DNA of 64,000 nt. Origin: Stropharia rugosoannulata. Its lineage: Eukaryota > Basidiomycota > Agaricomycetes > Agaricales > Strophariaceae. Below the pieces are notes generated by a model. That model did no database searches. It was not told where the DNA came from and saw only the letters and a list, made by a program, of their open reading frames with translations. This document shows positions 10,801 through 18,991 of this stretch, in pieces. The stretch is from positions 1,054,001 to 1,118,000 of the forward strand of contig JANCIK010000002.1 in the NCBI GenBank assembly GCA_028532985.1. The letters run 5' to 3'. A program made the position numbers and the translations under genes. How positions within the stretch are numbered: position 1 is the first letter of the stretch; each line of letters opens with the position of its first letter.

Positions 10801-11375
10801 CAGTACAAAAATCAACTGGTTATACTCCCTACTATATCGCGCACGGAGTGGAACCATTATTCCCATTTGACATCACTGAAGCGACCTTCATGTTTCCCGA
10901 TCAAGTTGAAATGATTTCCGAAGAAGAGCTAATAGCACGAAGAGCTATAATGCTGCAGAAGCGACCGGAAGATCTTGAAAGGGTCAAGGACAAAGTGGAG
11001 CAAGCACGGCTGAGGCAAGCTCGTTATTTTGAGCAATACAATAAGCATCGCATCGTGTTACAAGATTTCGCACCAGGTACTTTGGTCCTAGTCAGAAATT
11101 CACCAGTTGAAAAATCACTTGATCGGAAAACAAAACCGCGATACTTTGGGCCTCTAATGGTGTTACGACGAACGAAAGGGGGGTCTTACATCTGCGCTGA
11201 ACTCAGTGGAGCCGTATCCTACAAGAGATTCGCCGCATATCGCCTAATACCTTATATATCAAGAGAACCGCTTGAAATCCCATGGGAACTATTGTCTCAA
11301 CCCAAGGATCTAATTGAAGGCATGGTACGCGAAGAGGTACCTGAGGACTCGCAAGTGGCGCCTGATGATGAATAA
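7839..11375 (+). CDS. Pol polyprotein (RT, RNase H, integrase), element B
   Basis: An uninterrupted frame of 1178 residues. The RT has FDLFVGFDHRVL near residue 285 and FVDD near 348. RNase H has EVDSSNIAVGF near 520, IELYGLFRSL and RTDASYLKG near 587. The integrase has an HHCC finger (HDNLGH...CDICQ, about 795-835) and a D,D-x34-E type core (HADTFF about 859, TDNG about 917, LIEKRH about 952). A C-terminal module with KPRYFGPLMVLRR resembles the GPY/F region. Order RT-RH-IN places it in Ty3/Gypsy. It sits in another frame than gag-protease, 14 bp downstream of that stop. I see no frameshift heptamer, so it may use reinitiation. It appears intact. Its segments closely parallel pol of element A, so both belong to one lineage. 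Confidence 0.93.
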   Translation: MFMLNIVHEKRHEQHKKDIPSALSFGRFITPLFAARIDDERGSSYHEIYPTNFNFEVSARFIGQCLQKTYAYSFQQRALIIKARKKYKPVARRTFPVSTTLPEEYCVIRRIPSDPLANMKPLPFKVDHIEPGIRYTKERMDAWNINEDGFLTPDEARLVQWIIKEHEMGFAWNEMEKGAFREDYFEPLKIPVVPHEPWAEKPIPIPPGIAKEVTRIFQDKVASKVYEPSSSPYRSRILYVPKKSGAIRVVHDLRRLNAVTIKDSALPPVVELYVESFGGRTIYAMFDLFVGFDHRVLHQDSRDYTTFSSPIGNLRLTRLPQGFTNSVQVQQGDVSFILEPEIPEFTAPFVDDVPVKGPRSYYQDENGVYETVSENPGIRRFVWEHLNNVHRIIQRIQHAGGTFNASKSFLAVPRINVVGHMCSIQGRTVDESKVRVIRDWKPCENLTEVRSFLGTLGVMRIFIKDYAMHSRPLTELTKKDVEFTWGQREQEAMDSLKCLLIQSPALTALDYESEGQIIMEVDSSNIAVGFILSQVKEDGKEHPARFGSITWNERESRYSQAKIELYGLFRSLRAYRIYLVGVENLIVRTDASYLKGMLNNPDIQPNATINRWIAAILLFDFKLEHVPGKSHSPDGLSRRRRSELDPQEDSEEEVEDWIDRACGFGIWVLNKNDDRKFTHMSMVQKKISGSSLSYKAMVLIAAISVPHRSEITTTLKLPVSDRGADMDEELKKVKEFLGDPERPAWIRTRKEYDCFLKKVRQFFILDGKLWKRSDDGEHKQVVQQEDRLRILQEVHDNLGHKSYFTVWNRLTKRFWWPNISNDLTWYLKTCDICQRQSRVKNLIPPTVARPLSLFVKVHADTFFMPKGKGGKHLCLHLRCSLSGMPEVLAVASENHTVIGEFLLDVMSRWGAMAIIVTDNGTPWVKAVNYLAEKYGIYHIRISGYNSQANGLIEKRHLDVREAIVKTCEGDLSIWPLILRFVLWAERVTVQKSTGYTPYYIAHGVEPLFPFDITEATFMFPDQVEMISEEELIARRAIMLQKRPEDLERVKDKVEQARLRQARYFEQYNKHRIVLQDFAPGTLVLVRNSPVEKSLDRKTKPRYFGPLMVLRRTKGGSYICAELSGAVSYKRFAAYRLIPYISREPLEIPWELLSQPKDLIEGMVREEVPEDSQVAPDDE

Positions 11376-11634
11376 CAAGTTTCCGACAACGCTTACACAA
11401 CCTATATTTCTTAATGGAGCTTCAACAGTTTCAAGTTCATTTCTTCTCATTTGTTAAATAAACTCTTTTTCTTTTAGGTTATGTTTCTGTTTTTACAAGA
11501 TTATGAAATTATTGCTTTCAAACTTAAATGTGCATGACCAAGACAATTTATTGACTACAAGATACTATGACAATATGGTTTCCGACGAAGGGTGAAGGGA
11601 AATACAACAAGAAGAAATACATATAAATCCCCTT
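11376..11634. other. Convergent gap between sense pol and antisense gene 1
   Basis: An AT-rich 259-bp gap where pol (plus) and antisense gene 1 (minus) end tail to tail. It holds two exact GTTTCCGA motifs (11379-11386 and 11578-11585) and likely 3' ends of both transcripts. No gene is seen. Confidence 0.6.
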
Positions 11635-12630
11635 TTACCTCCTGCGGAATCTGTTGATTTCCCCGGACATTTTACGGATCTCCTCAATACGCTCCATCGA
11701 TAATTCCACCAGATCGCGAAGTCGATTTTCCATGTCAGAGTAATGTCGCAAGTTTCTTTCGCAAAGGCCGTCTAGTTCTTCGAGCCCATTTGCTGGGTCT
11801 GCGGTCGTTTGCCATTCGCGGAAATCCCGCACCAACTGCGTATAGGGTTCATACGATGGTAAACCCTCAATAGGGTTGCTGGAACTGGCGCTGGGACTGG
11901 AACGCGTAATGCCTGTGGAACAAGGTTACCGAAATTTGTTAAAGAAAGGGAATTGTAATTGCTCACCTGAAGTTCCTTCGCCGACATCCTTTGGGTTCAC
12001 GACGTTGGATTCCGTGTACTCGACAACATGTGTCGCATCAAAGAAAGGAAATGGACCGTCATCCTCAATTTGCATAGGGCTAGCTAGCGCTTCGGGGGAG
12101 GTTACTTCGTTGACCGCATCGTTTGCTTCAAGTTCGTCCACGTCTTCGGCCTCGTTGTTCTGGTCGCTGTCGCTCTCGTCATCACTATCTTCTTCGGGGT
12201 TTGGGTGGACTGTGCGCGACCGTTGGTCGTAGGCGAAATCGCTGCCGGCTAATGCACGGGTCAAGTAATCTCCCGGCTGCTGTTTCTAGATTATAGGTGG
12301 TGCCATCAGCAAGAAAGTGACCAAGAAGACAATAAGGAACTTACACATGCGGCGGTATTGTTGCTGCAGTTTTTCTTATCAATCTTGCAGTTGGTGCACG
12401 CTCGGCTCCAACGTGGGGTATATCGCAAAGTGCACATATAGCTGGGGTGGCTCTTGCACCACGAACACCTCTGGATCAATGTTTTTAGAGCAACGGAAAC
12501 TCGATATGTTAAAGTTACTTACTTGGTCGTACTCATACCATCCTTCTGCGAGGCCAAGAATTTGCGGAGCGGCCCAGCGCATGTCAATTTCGTAGGTGGA
12601 AGCGGGACGAGCGGTACGACGAGGAGGCAT
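11635..12630 (-). CDS. Antisense gene 1 of element B: Zn2Cys6-like cysteine-cluster protein, 4 exons
   Basis: Manual reconstruction on the minus strand: exons 12630-12523, 12470-12345, 12285-11967, 11912-11635; introns of 52, 59 and 54 nt with GTAAGT, GTAAGT and GTGAGC donors and AG acceptors. Splicing gives one 276-residue frame. Residues 38-78 hold C-x2-C-x7-C, an 11-residue linker, C-x2-C-x6-C and one more Cys, which resembles a fungal Zn2Cys6 DNA-binding cluster. A strongly acidic stretch follows, and the C-terminus is an amphipathic coil (METs, Leu/Ile heptads). A TATA-like box (TATAAAAA, minus strand) lies at 12694-12701 and a TCGGAAAT at 12731. The likely role is a nuclear DNA-binding regulator encoded by the element; function is inferred, no close family is recognised. 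Confidence 0.75.
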
Positions 12631-13249
12631 GTTTTGAGTAGATGGTGGATGAGGGAAGAAAGAATGGTGAAAGCATGAGTGGAATGGGCAGGGTTTTTAT
12701 ATTCTTTTAGGACCACGGTTCAGCGCGCTTTCGGAAATCGGCTAGCTTTGAATGGGTTCGGCACCATGCGCGGATGGCACTATGAAGAAACCGATAGAAT
12801 GCTGTGGATTCTTCTCTATGACTCGGTCCTATATGCTGGACAATTGGGCTGCCTTTACTGGAACTGCGATAAACTTCGACGCGAATCTTGTTCGGATTTT
12901 CTATTTTTAGGTCGGAAATCACCGTGGCTCATGTTCTGGAAAGCGGCGTTGCCTAATCAAGTATGACGGCATGATGGCGCCGGTTTTATGGTGACATGCT
13001 GTGCTGCTTTAGGGAATGGTGTTACCTCTTTTGTCTGCCGTCGGGTTGTTGTTGCGGCAATGCTCTGGGCCGCCGCGGATTTTCAACTGGCTTTTTCGGC
13101 CGTAATGGCGCATGTGTAGGCTGGGCAGCTTGTTCAGTTTCACTTCGGCATCTTCCTTTTTCATTCGGCCTTTTTCGGCATCGTATGGCAACGTCAAATT
13201 TGTGTGCGGAAATCTATCATAATGGGTTTACATCTATGGGCAGCTGTGT
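12631..13249. promoter_or_regulatory. Upstream region of antisense gene 1
   Basis: A 619-bp gap between antisense genes 1 and 2. It contains the minus-strand TATA-like box at 12694-12701 and TCGGAAAT motifs at 12731 and 12912. Two minus-strand open frames of 62-71 codons are not supported by splice or promoter signals. Probably promoter and 3' UTR space. Confidence 0.45.
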
Positions 13250-13760
13250 CTATGCCTGTTCGGCTTGTTTTTCAATCCAGTCCCTCCATCTCTCCACTCC
13301 ATCTATGGTGAAGTCAGTCTCGCACAAGTAACAGTGGCGGAAACCTTGCGACTGCTTCTCAGCTGCTTTGAGTAGGCTTAATGCCTTATCCTGCTCGCTG
13401 TCTACAAGAACGGCTCCGTATTCACTCATGATCCGGCGAAGCAAGAGTAATGTCCACGATGACCTGGGTCGAAATTGTTTTGCGGATATATAATCTTCAA
13501 AATGGTCATTCTGTGCAGAATATGTATTGTCAATTGGGTCTGATTTCAACAGGACAAGTGGGTCAACTTACAATATAATGGCACATGGCGGCAAGTGTCC
13601 GATGTGTTTCCATCGTGTCTGTTGCGGAATGAGATAGCATTTGATCGGATAACAATTGGTCTATGGTGGGCCGAATGGCATGCTCTAGGACCTGCATGAT
13701 GTCCGTCGGATTCTTCACAGCTGTGGTCAATAACATGGTGAATCGAGTGGTGGTGCTCAT
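13250..13760 (-). CDS. Antisense gene 2 of element B, 2 exons, unknown function
   Basis: Exon 1 is 13760-13572 and exon 2 is 13510-13250. The 61-nt intron has a GTAAGT donor, a CAATTGACAATAC segment that could hold the branch site, and a CACAG acceptor. Joining keeps one frame of 149 residues. The N-terminal half is helical and hydrophilic. The C-terminal half has a basic patch (KQFRPRSSW), a Cys pair (CYLC) and a Trp-rich end (ERWRDWIEKQ). A TATA-like TATAAAG (minus strand) lies at 13792-13798, about 32 bp upstream of the ATG, and TCGGAAAA (minus) lies further upstream at 13881-13888. I do not recognise a family. Without the intron the frame stops at once, which supports the splice model. 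Confidence 0.6.
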
Positions 13761-13902
13761 TTCTGGTGTTTGGACAGACTAGTTGCCTTCACTTTATACA
13801 GAGTTCAGGCGCTGGGCTACTTGGCATTGGACGATCTGGGCGCAGGGCTACATGTCACTTGTCTGGAGATTATCTAGATATTTTCCGACAGCCGGTTGTC
13901 GG

Positions 13903-14391
13903 TTATGGGTCGCCTACTCTGCACACACATGCCTGCTGATACTGGAAGAAAACATCGTCCATGTGTTCCTTGATTTCGGGTATCTCGTGCCCGGTGTATC
14001 CAAATGCCATCGTCATGTATCGCATACGCATTAACACCCTCAATTCGATCATGGTGATTTGCTCGTTAGGCGATTGATGTATGGCTACATGCTGACGACC
14101 ATGCCATGCTATATACTATGATTGTGTTAGGGCGGCACGTCGCCTGGAGAAGTTGCTTACTGCTATAGTTTGTCCTAGGAACAAGAAGGACTGGAGATCG
14201 GTTATGACAGGCTGCAAGTTGAGTGTGTCAAGCTGGAGTATTCGTGTGTATTCGTATTCTAGGGCGTCGACGAAGGGATCAAGGCAATGTTTGAAGACAT
14301 ATGGGATCGGAAATCGCGATCGGAAATTGTTTAGATCGGTGGGCAACTCAAGCACTAAGGATTGAAGATATAGACGCAAAGGTGCCTGCAT
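13903..14391 (-). CDS. Antisense gene 3 of element B, 2 exons, unknown function
   Basis: Exon 1 is 14391-14161 (77 codons) and exon 2 is 14115-13903. The 45-nt intron has a GTAAGC donor, a CCCTAACAC branch-like site and an ATAG acceptor. The joined frame gives 147 residues without a domain I recognise. The N-terminal part is Leu-rich and could form helices; the second exon is Met/His-rich (MRMRYMTM). A TATA-like TATATAAA (minus strand) at 14429-14436 lies about 38 bp upstream and overlaps the last codons of antisense gene 4, so the two genes are packed very closely. Reading exon 1 through the intron stops soon after. Confidence 0.55.
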
Positions 14392-14429
14392 TGTGGGTGC
14401 TATGGAACTATCTACTAGTGCTCTACGCT

Positions 14430-15173
14430 TTATATATCCATCTCTCGCACCGATGTTCGGAATCTGGCATGTGGACGCTGGGAGGGCACGGCCGTTTGAA
14501 GATGAAAGATCGCCGCTGGGATTTCTTCGATATCCGATGTGTCTTCAGGTGTTGCGGCTGGCCTGAATGCTGGCAGGTGTTCTTCAAGGGGGTCTTCGGC
14601 TTTGACGCGGTTTGAAAACTGTATCCACCAGCGACTGGTGCTGTCCAATTCATTAAATTCTTTGAAGTCGACTTGGTTCTCCTTAGTTGTGTCGGCAGTG
14701 TCTTCAGCATATAGCGCCATGAACCGCAGTATGGTCGACCAGTACTCGAATCCTTCATGATCCTCCATCGGAAACATCTCCAGTAAATGCCTGGCACTTG
14801 CGCTTAGGTAACGGCACTCAGGTGGAATCATGCGCTCAATCTCGCGCTCATTTGACGGCCGCATGTTGACGCGAGAGCATAGCAATAAGCGCTGCGCGAT
14901 TATTAGCAGGGTTAGTTGAGAAACGGTTCGAGGGCTTACCATGTGATCAAGGTGATCATGAACGTATGCTTCCACTTGCGCATGGTCGATTATGTTCAGT
15001 TCTCGTACGCTGCGGGTGCAGATGTCCTTGTAGATGGCGAGGCATAGGATTTCATGTTGGTGACGGATGGTCAACGCAAATTCACGCATGGTTGTTGGTA
15101 CAACGAATGCATGGCTTCGGTTTCCTGGAGCAAAACAGAGCGAGCGAAATATTCTTTCTGCTGCGGGGTCCAT
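14430..15173 (-). CDS. Antisense gene 4 of element B, 2 exons, unknown function
   Basis: The start is the ATG at 15173 (MDPAAERIFRSL). An open frame continues upstream into the LTR but the promoter argues for this start: a minus-strand TATA-like TATAAAT at 15206-15212 lies about 33 bp upstream, directly preceded by an exact TCGGAAAC (15214-15221). A 48-nt in-frame segment, 14892-14939, has a GTAAGC donor, CTAAC branch site and GCAG acceptor and is probably an intron; removing it gives 231 residues. Reading through it gives 247. The protein is helical with many Arg/Glu/His residues and no recognised domain. This gene is the most LTR-proximal of the four antisense genes. Confidence 0.6.
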   Translation of the reverse strand: MDPAAERIFRSLCFAPGNRSHAFVVPTTMREFALTIRHQHEILCLAIYKDICTRSVRELNIIDHAQVEAYVHDHLDHMVSPRTVSQLTLLIIAQRLLLCSRVNMRPSNEREIERMIPPECRYLSASARHLLEMFPMEDHEGFEYWSTILRFMALYAEDTADTTKENQVDFKEFNELDSTSRWWIQFSNRVKAEDPLEEHLPAFRPAATPEDTSDIEEIPAAIFHLQTAVPSQRPHARFRTSVREMDI

Positions 15174-15205
15174 GGTGCTTGATGGCGACGACGCTTTTGG
15201 CCAAA

Positions 15206-15221
15206 ATTTATAGGTTTCCGA
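15206..15221 (-). promoter_or_regulatory. Antisense core promoter: TCGGAAAC motif abutting a TATA box
   Basis: On the minus strand the 8-mer TCGGAAAC (15221-15214) is followed one base later by TATAAAT (15212-15206), about 33 bp before the ATG of antisense gene 4. The 8-mer is the same one that is repeated in the LTRs. Regulation through this site is an inference. Confidence 0.5.
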
Positions 15222-15250
15222 CCACCCAGGAGGGTGGTGTTTTAAAAGTT

Positions 15251-15259
15251 GGGGGGAGA
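15251..15259 (+). promoter_or_regulatory. Polypurine tract of element B
   Basis: A run of nine purines (GGGGGGAGA) abuts the first base of the 3' LTR. This is the expected plus-strand primer site of an LTR retrotransposon. Confidence 0.8.
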
Positions 15260-16226
15260 TGTGAGGGGCTGGGGCTGGCCCCTCGTGAAAACATGAAAAA
15301 CCATAAGGTTCAGAACATAGATACACAAGAAGCGACATATCCGCCATAACGATCGGAAACTACTATCGGAAACTGAAAGAACAAGAAGAAGCACGAAATA
15401 TGAAGACTGAGATATGAAGATGCAAGTTTATTCGAAGATATGAAATATGTACATGATGAAACAAGAAGACAAGCACAAGGAAGACTCAAGATGTTATTAC
15501 AACTCAATGGCAGATCAAGAAAGACAACAGCATCAGAGCAATATTGGACTTCTGATGCCGATAACATCAGATCAATATTAACAATCTGATGTAACTATGG
15601 ACCCACAAGGGAGTCAATCACATGGAAATACTCATACATACGACCTGGGACATATATGGCAACGGATTCCGACGATATGCAAGGGTTTCCGACGACATGC
15701 AAGCGTGTGGTAGCAGAAAGCAGAAGTATCTCGATATAAACACAAGGGACATAGGTGTGGAAAGAGGGTCGGAGGAGATGTGTGTTTAGGGGAGAACATG
15801 GAGTTGATCCGGCCGCAGGAAGATCTCTTGTGCTTGGGGGTTTGGTTTCCGAAGATAAGGAAATTTGTGGCCAAGATATGAAGCATGCTGTAGTACAGCA
15901 TGGTTTCCGACGAGATAAAGTCAGCATGGGCAGTCGGATCTTCGTGGATGTATATGGTACGATCTGGGCATGGCAACCAGACGGGTATTTAAGGAGTAGA
16001 ATATCTCTGTACTTCTCCAGCTTCCTTCAGGGTTAAATTCTACCTACACACATCATACCAGTTCGCATCGGAAACCATTGTTTAAACCTCGTACACTGGA
16101 AGCTCCTTGTTATAAAACAAGTAAAACCTTTTCAACGTGCTATCGTTGTACACACGTTGCCTTCGCACATTGTGAACTATAGAGACAGGCTTTTCAGACC
16201 AGTCCTACCCAACTTCGCACCTCACA
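15260..16226 (+). repeat. 3' LTR of element B
   Basis: A direct copy of 4685-5651, of the same length, with one base difference noted by eye. It carries the same six TCGGAAAC-type motifs and the same TATA-like element (15986-15993). It is followed by GCGC, which matches the four bases before the 5' LTR. Confidence 0.93.
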
Positions 16227-17597
16227 GCGCGCAGCCATGACATTGCGAATAATGTCCTCTAATTCCTTCTTACTCGACTCCTTCGACTTTGCCACCATCT
16301 TCTCTACTAACGATAAGGTATCCTTGAAGGAGGCGACGAACCCTTTCAGGTCCTCGATCTCTCCGCGCAGCAAACCAACATCCGCGGCCTCAGTCTTGAT
16401 GGCGGGCACCGGCATAAGTCCATCAGTGCTATCGCGCCCTAGGCTCAGCGTAGTGCTTGGGTTCTTGGTGCGGGCCATTTGTTCCGCCATCTCGGCTACT
16501 TGTTTGAGAGGGTACATGTCCTCGGTGCGCGCTTCTACCGTCACCCCAGTAGGTGCGGTGAACTGTATATTGCGCTCAGTCAAGAACTTGTCGAACGATG
16601 CGCGCGTCACGTAATCAATGTCCAGTTTATTAAACAATCGATCCCTGAACCCCGCAGTGAGACTATTGGTGAAGTAAGTCACCAAGGTATGATTCGCGAG
16701 CAGGGTAGGCGCCTTCGTGAGCTTAGCGGCCTCGGCCAAGAATGCGCGCTTAAAGTCCAGCAACACCTGGAGGTCTTCCTCCGAGATGCGCTGATTCTCC
16801 TTGCAGAGCTTCTTGAGCCGCGCAATGGACCCTGTCTGAATGCTGATCACCTCTGGGTACTCGTTGAGAATCATTTTCTTGAGCTCCGCGTACCCCTTGG
16901 TATCATAACCTGGTAAATTCTTCCACTCCTCCGCCGTCTGCATGGGTACATATTTGGTTACATATCCTCTCTTCTCATCGTCCTCCGTCACCTCCGCGCG
17001 CTTAAACCAATCCTCCAGGTCCTCGAAGTACCGCGGCAGCTCATCGCGCTCTGCAGCAGGATCAAAGCTCGGCGCGCCGCGCGCACCGCGGACTGGCATG
17101 GACATGTCCTTAGGCATAGTTTCTGATTCTCGTGGGGGTGTATTTCGTTCGCTTTCTGAGAGATCTGACAAGTCTCCTTCAAATATATCTCTCGCTACGC
17201 GCTCTGCTTCACTTTCGCTATTTTCCGCCGTGCGCTGCGCGGATGTCTTAGCAGTTCCAAATACTTCCGAGAATGGAGGAGGGGTGTCTTGGGTAGCTTG
17301 GCTATCAGAAGTACCGAATGGTGTGGTTTCAAGTGTAATATCACCGTCCACTAATTGGTCTTCTGATTCAATGCCAGATGGTGGTCCCCAAAATCCACTA
17401 GTCCCTACTCTTAATTCCGAGTCGCTTTCGGTGAGCGCACCTGGAATGCGCTGCGCTAATCCCTGAGTCTCGATCTGCAACTGCGCTTCCTCCCTCGCTC
17501 TTTTCTTTGCTTTTCTGTCTCGCGTCGGTGTAATTACCAACGGCTCTACCAGCTCAGCGTCTTTCTTGCTCCTCGTGGTTCTCTCGCGTGAAGGCAC
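16227..17597 (-). pseudogene. gag of element A, 5' part, cut off by the insertion of element B
   Basis: This is the N-terminal two-thirds of Gag: a basic start, a Ser/Glu/Pro-rich acidic region, then the folded Gag core (ELPRYFEDLEDWFKRAEV and on), ending at the element B LTR. The frame has no in-frame ATG until 17117-17115; the first codon of the usual open frame reads GTG, so the real initiator may be a near-cognate codon further upstream or the ATG at 17117. The same feature is seen in the intact copy. No frameshifts or stops lie within the fragment, so the break is solely due to element B. Confidence 0.88.
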
Positions 17598-17781
17598 CGT
17601 TCCAAAGGATGGTCTGGCTTCTTCTGGCTCGGCGAGCGATGAAGGCGCAGGAAATTTGCCTCGCTTGTTACTCGTCCCCGTTTTATTTGAAATTTTTGTA
17701 ATTTATTGTAATAGGCGCAAGCCGTAGTTCCCGAAACACTAATTGAGATTTCTGAACCTTCCCCTCGCGGTGGGCTCCAGA
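17598..17781 (-). other. Leader of element A with tRNA primer site
   Basis: This is the sequence between LTR and gag. The 18-base primer site is 17762-17779 (minus strand, starting TGG two bases after the LTR). It is the same 18-mer as in element B. The remainder is AT-rich and contains no ATG on the sense strand. Confidence 0.7.
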
Positions 17782-18991
17782 TGAGAGGTCTACTGCGTAG
17801 CTAGACTCGAAATCACGAAACACAACACACACACACACACCCAGCGGAGCGAGATCCTATCTTTTAGATCGAGCGAACGCCCTCAACTAAACGGCTAGTA
17901 TAATCTTTGCTCTGCTCTGGTTCCCGGTCTGGGCGTGCGATGCGCGCACCTCGTGTCCTCTAGTCTTTGTAATAGCAAGTAGTGCCTGCAAGTTCGTTTG
18001 TAAGGAGGGGTTTAATTCTAGTAAATCTCGGATAGAGCCCGGTTGCTAGTGGCGTGCGCTAGGCAAAATGATAAATGAAATAAGTTGTTTTAGCGAACGG
18101 CTTCGCTGCGCGCACTTCCGGGTCCGGTGACCTCGTGCGATGCGCGGACTCTCCAAAGTCCAACAATCCAAGACTCTCCAAAGTCTTTCACCCGGCGGTG
18201 CAGTCTCACAGTCTAAACACTACAGTGCGAGTTTCCGTACACGGTTGTACTGACTCCTCACTGAGCTCTCCAAAATGACCCGGTGGCCAGAAGCTATCCA
18301 AAACTCCTATGATTCACAAATACTTCACAGTTAAAACCCTAACAAAAGCTAAACACAGCCCGCTGACGGCCTGGGACAGAACCCAGCACACAGATCTAGT
18401 GGGTAGACAATTGCTTAAATTACTATAGACAAGGATACAGGTTTATATGCGATGCGCGCATGTGTACTAATAATAAGGTAAAGTAAATACTAGCAACGCG
18501 CCAAAGGTCCGCGCGCATCCGGGCTTCCCTTCAAGTGTCCCGATCCCTTGGCATTCGCTGCGCGCATGTCGTTCGTTCCCTCGGGCTTTTGCGCGTCTCT
18601 TTTGATGCGCGCCGCCACGGTCACATGATGTGTGGACTTAGGCAAATTCTGCCTTTGCGATGCGCGCACATGAGATGCGCGCACAGCCCTTCACACCGCC
18701 CTTAGTACTCGCTCAGCTGTACTCACACCGCACTCCGCTGGTGCTTAACCGTTCTACGCCTCTTCAATCGCTCGCACGGATGACCAGACTATGCACTTTA
18801 GACTGTGCAGCTCGCTGACCGATCCCTCTCGCAATACGGTGCGCGCAGGCGCTTGTAGTCATAAAGCGCGCTGATAGCTATAGACTACGAGTCAGGCTTC
18901 ACTCTAGTCCCTCTGTGTTTTCCCACGCGCAGCTATTCCACCAATGGGACTTTGGAATGTTTACACCCGTAGCCAAAAAGCAGCCCTGTCA
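17782..18991 (-). repeat. 5' LTR of element A (minus-strand orientation)
   Basis: About 1,210 bp, starting TGACAGGG (at 18991) and ending CTCTCA before the primer site. The ends were defined by comparison with the copy at 59300-60514. A TATA box (TATAAAC, minus strand) lies at 18441-18447. The palindrome TGCGCGCA occurs seven times (17941, 18107, 18453, 18559, 18661, 18676, 18840). A short (CA)n run lies near 17825. The LTR interrupts the 3' end of gene Z. Confidence 0.85.

Larger units (their letters stand above)
4685..16226 (+). mobile_element. Complete Gypsy-type LTR retrotransposon (element B) with antisense gene cassette
   Basis: The 11,542-bp element is bounded by two direct 967-bp LTRs that begin TGTGAGG and end CCTCACA. 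It contains a tRNA primer site, gag-protease, pol, four antisense genes and a purine tract before the 3' LTR. It lies inside gag of element A. Comparison with the uninterrupted gag at 62061-62100 shows that insertion duplicated 4 bp of a GCGC run. Across the two LTRs I saw a single difference (G at 5357, A at about 15932), so the insertion is young. Both sense ORFs are uninterrupted, so the copy could be autonomous. The cargo between pol and the 3' LTR is unusual for a fungal Gypsy element. Confidence 0.93.

Noticed and set aside
12707..13197. Two minus-strand frames of 62-71 codons between antisense genes 1 and 2
   Set aside because: No TATA-like box or splice sites that extend them; overlap the likely promoter of antisense gene 1.
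16194..16226. Extension of the gag frame of element A into the 3' LTR of element B
   Set aside because: Chance read-through of the LTR end; the intact gag copy continues with different sequence at this point.
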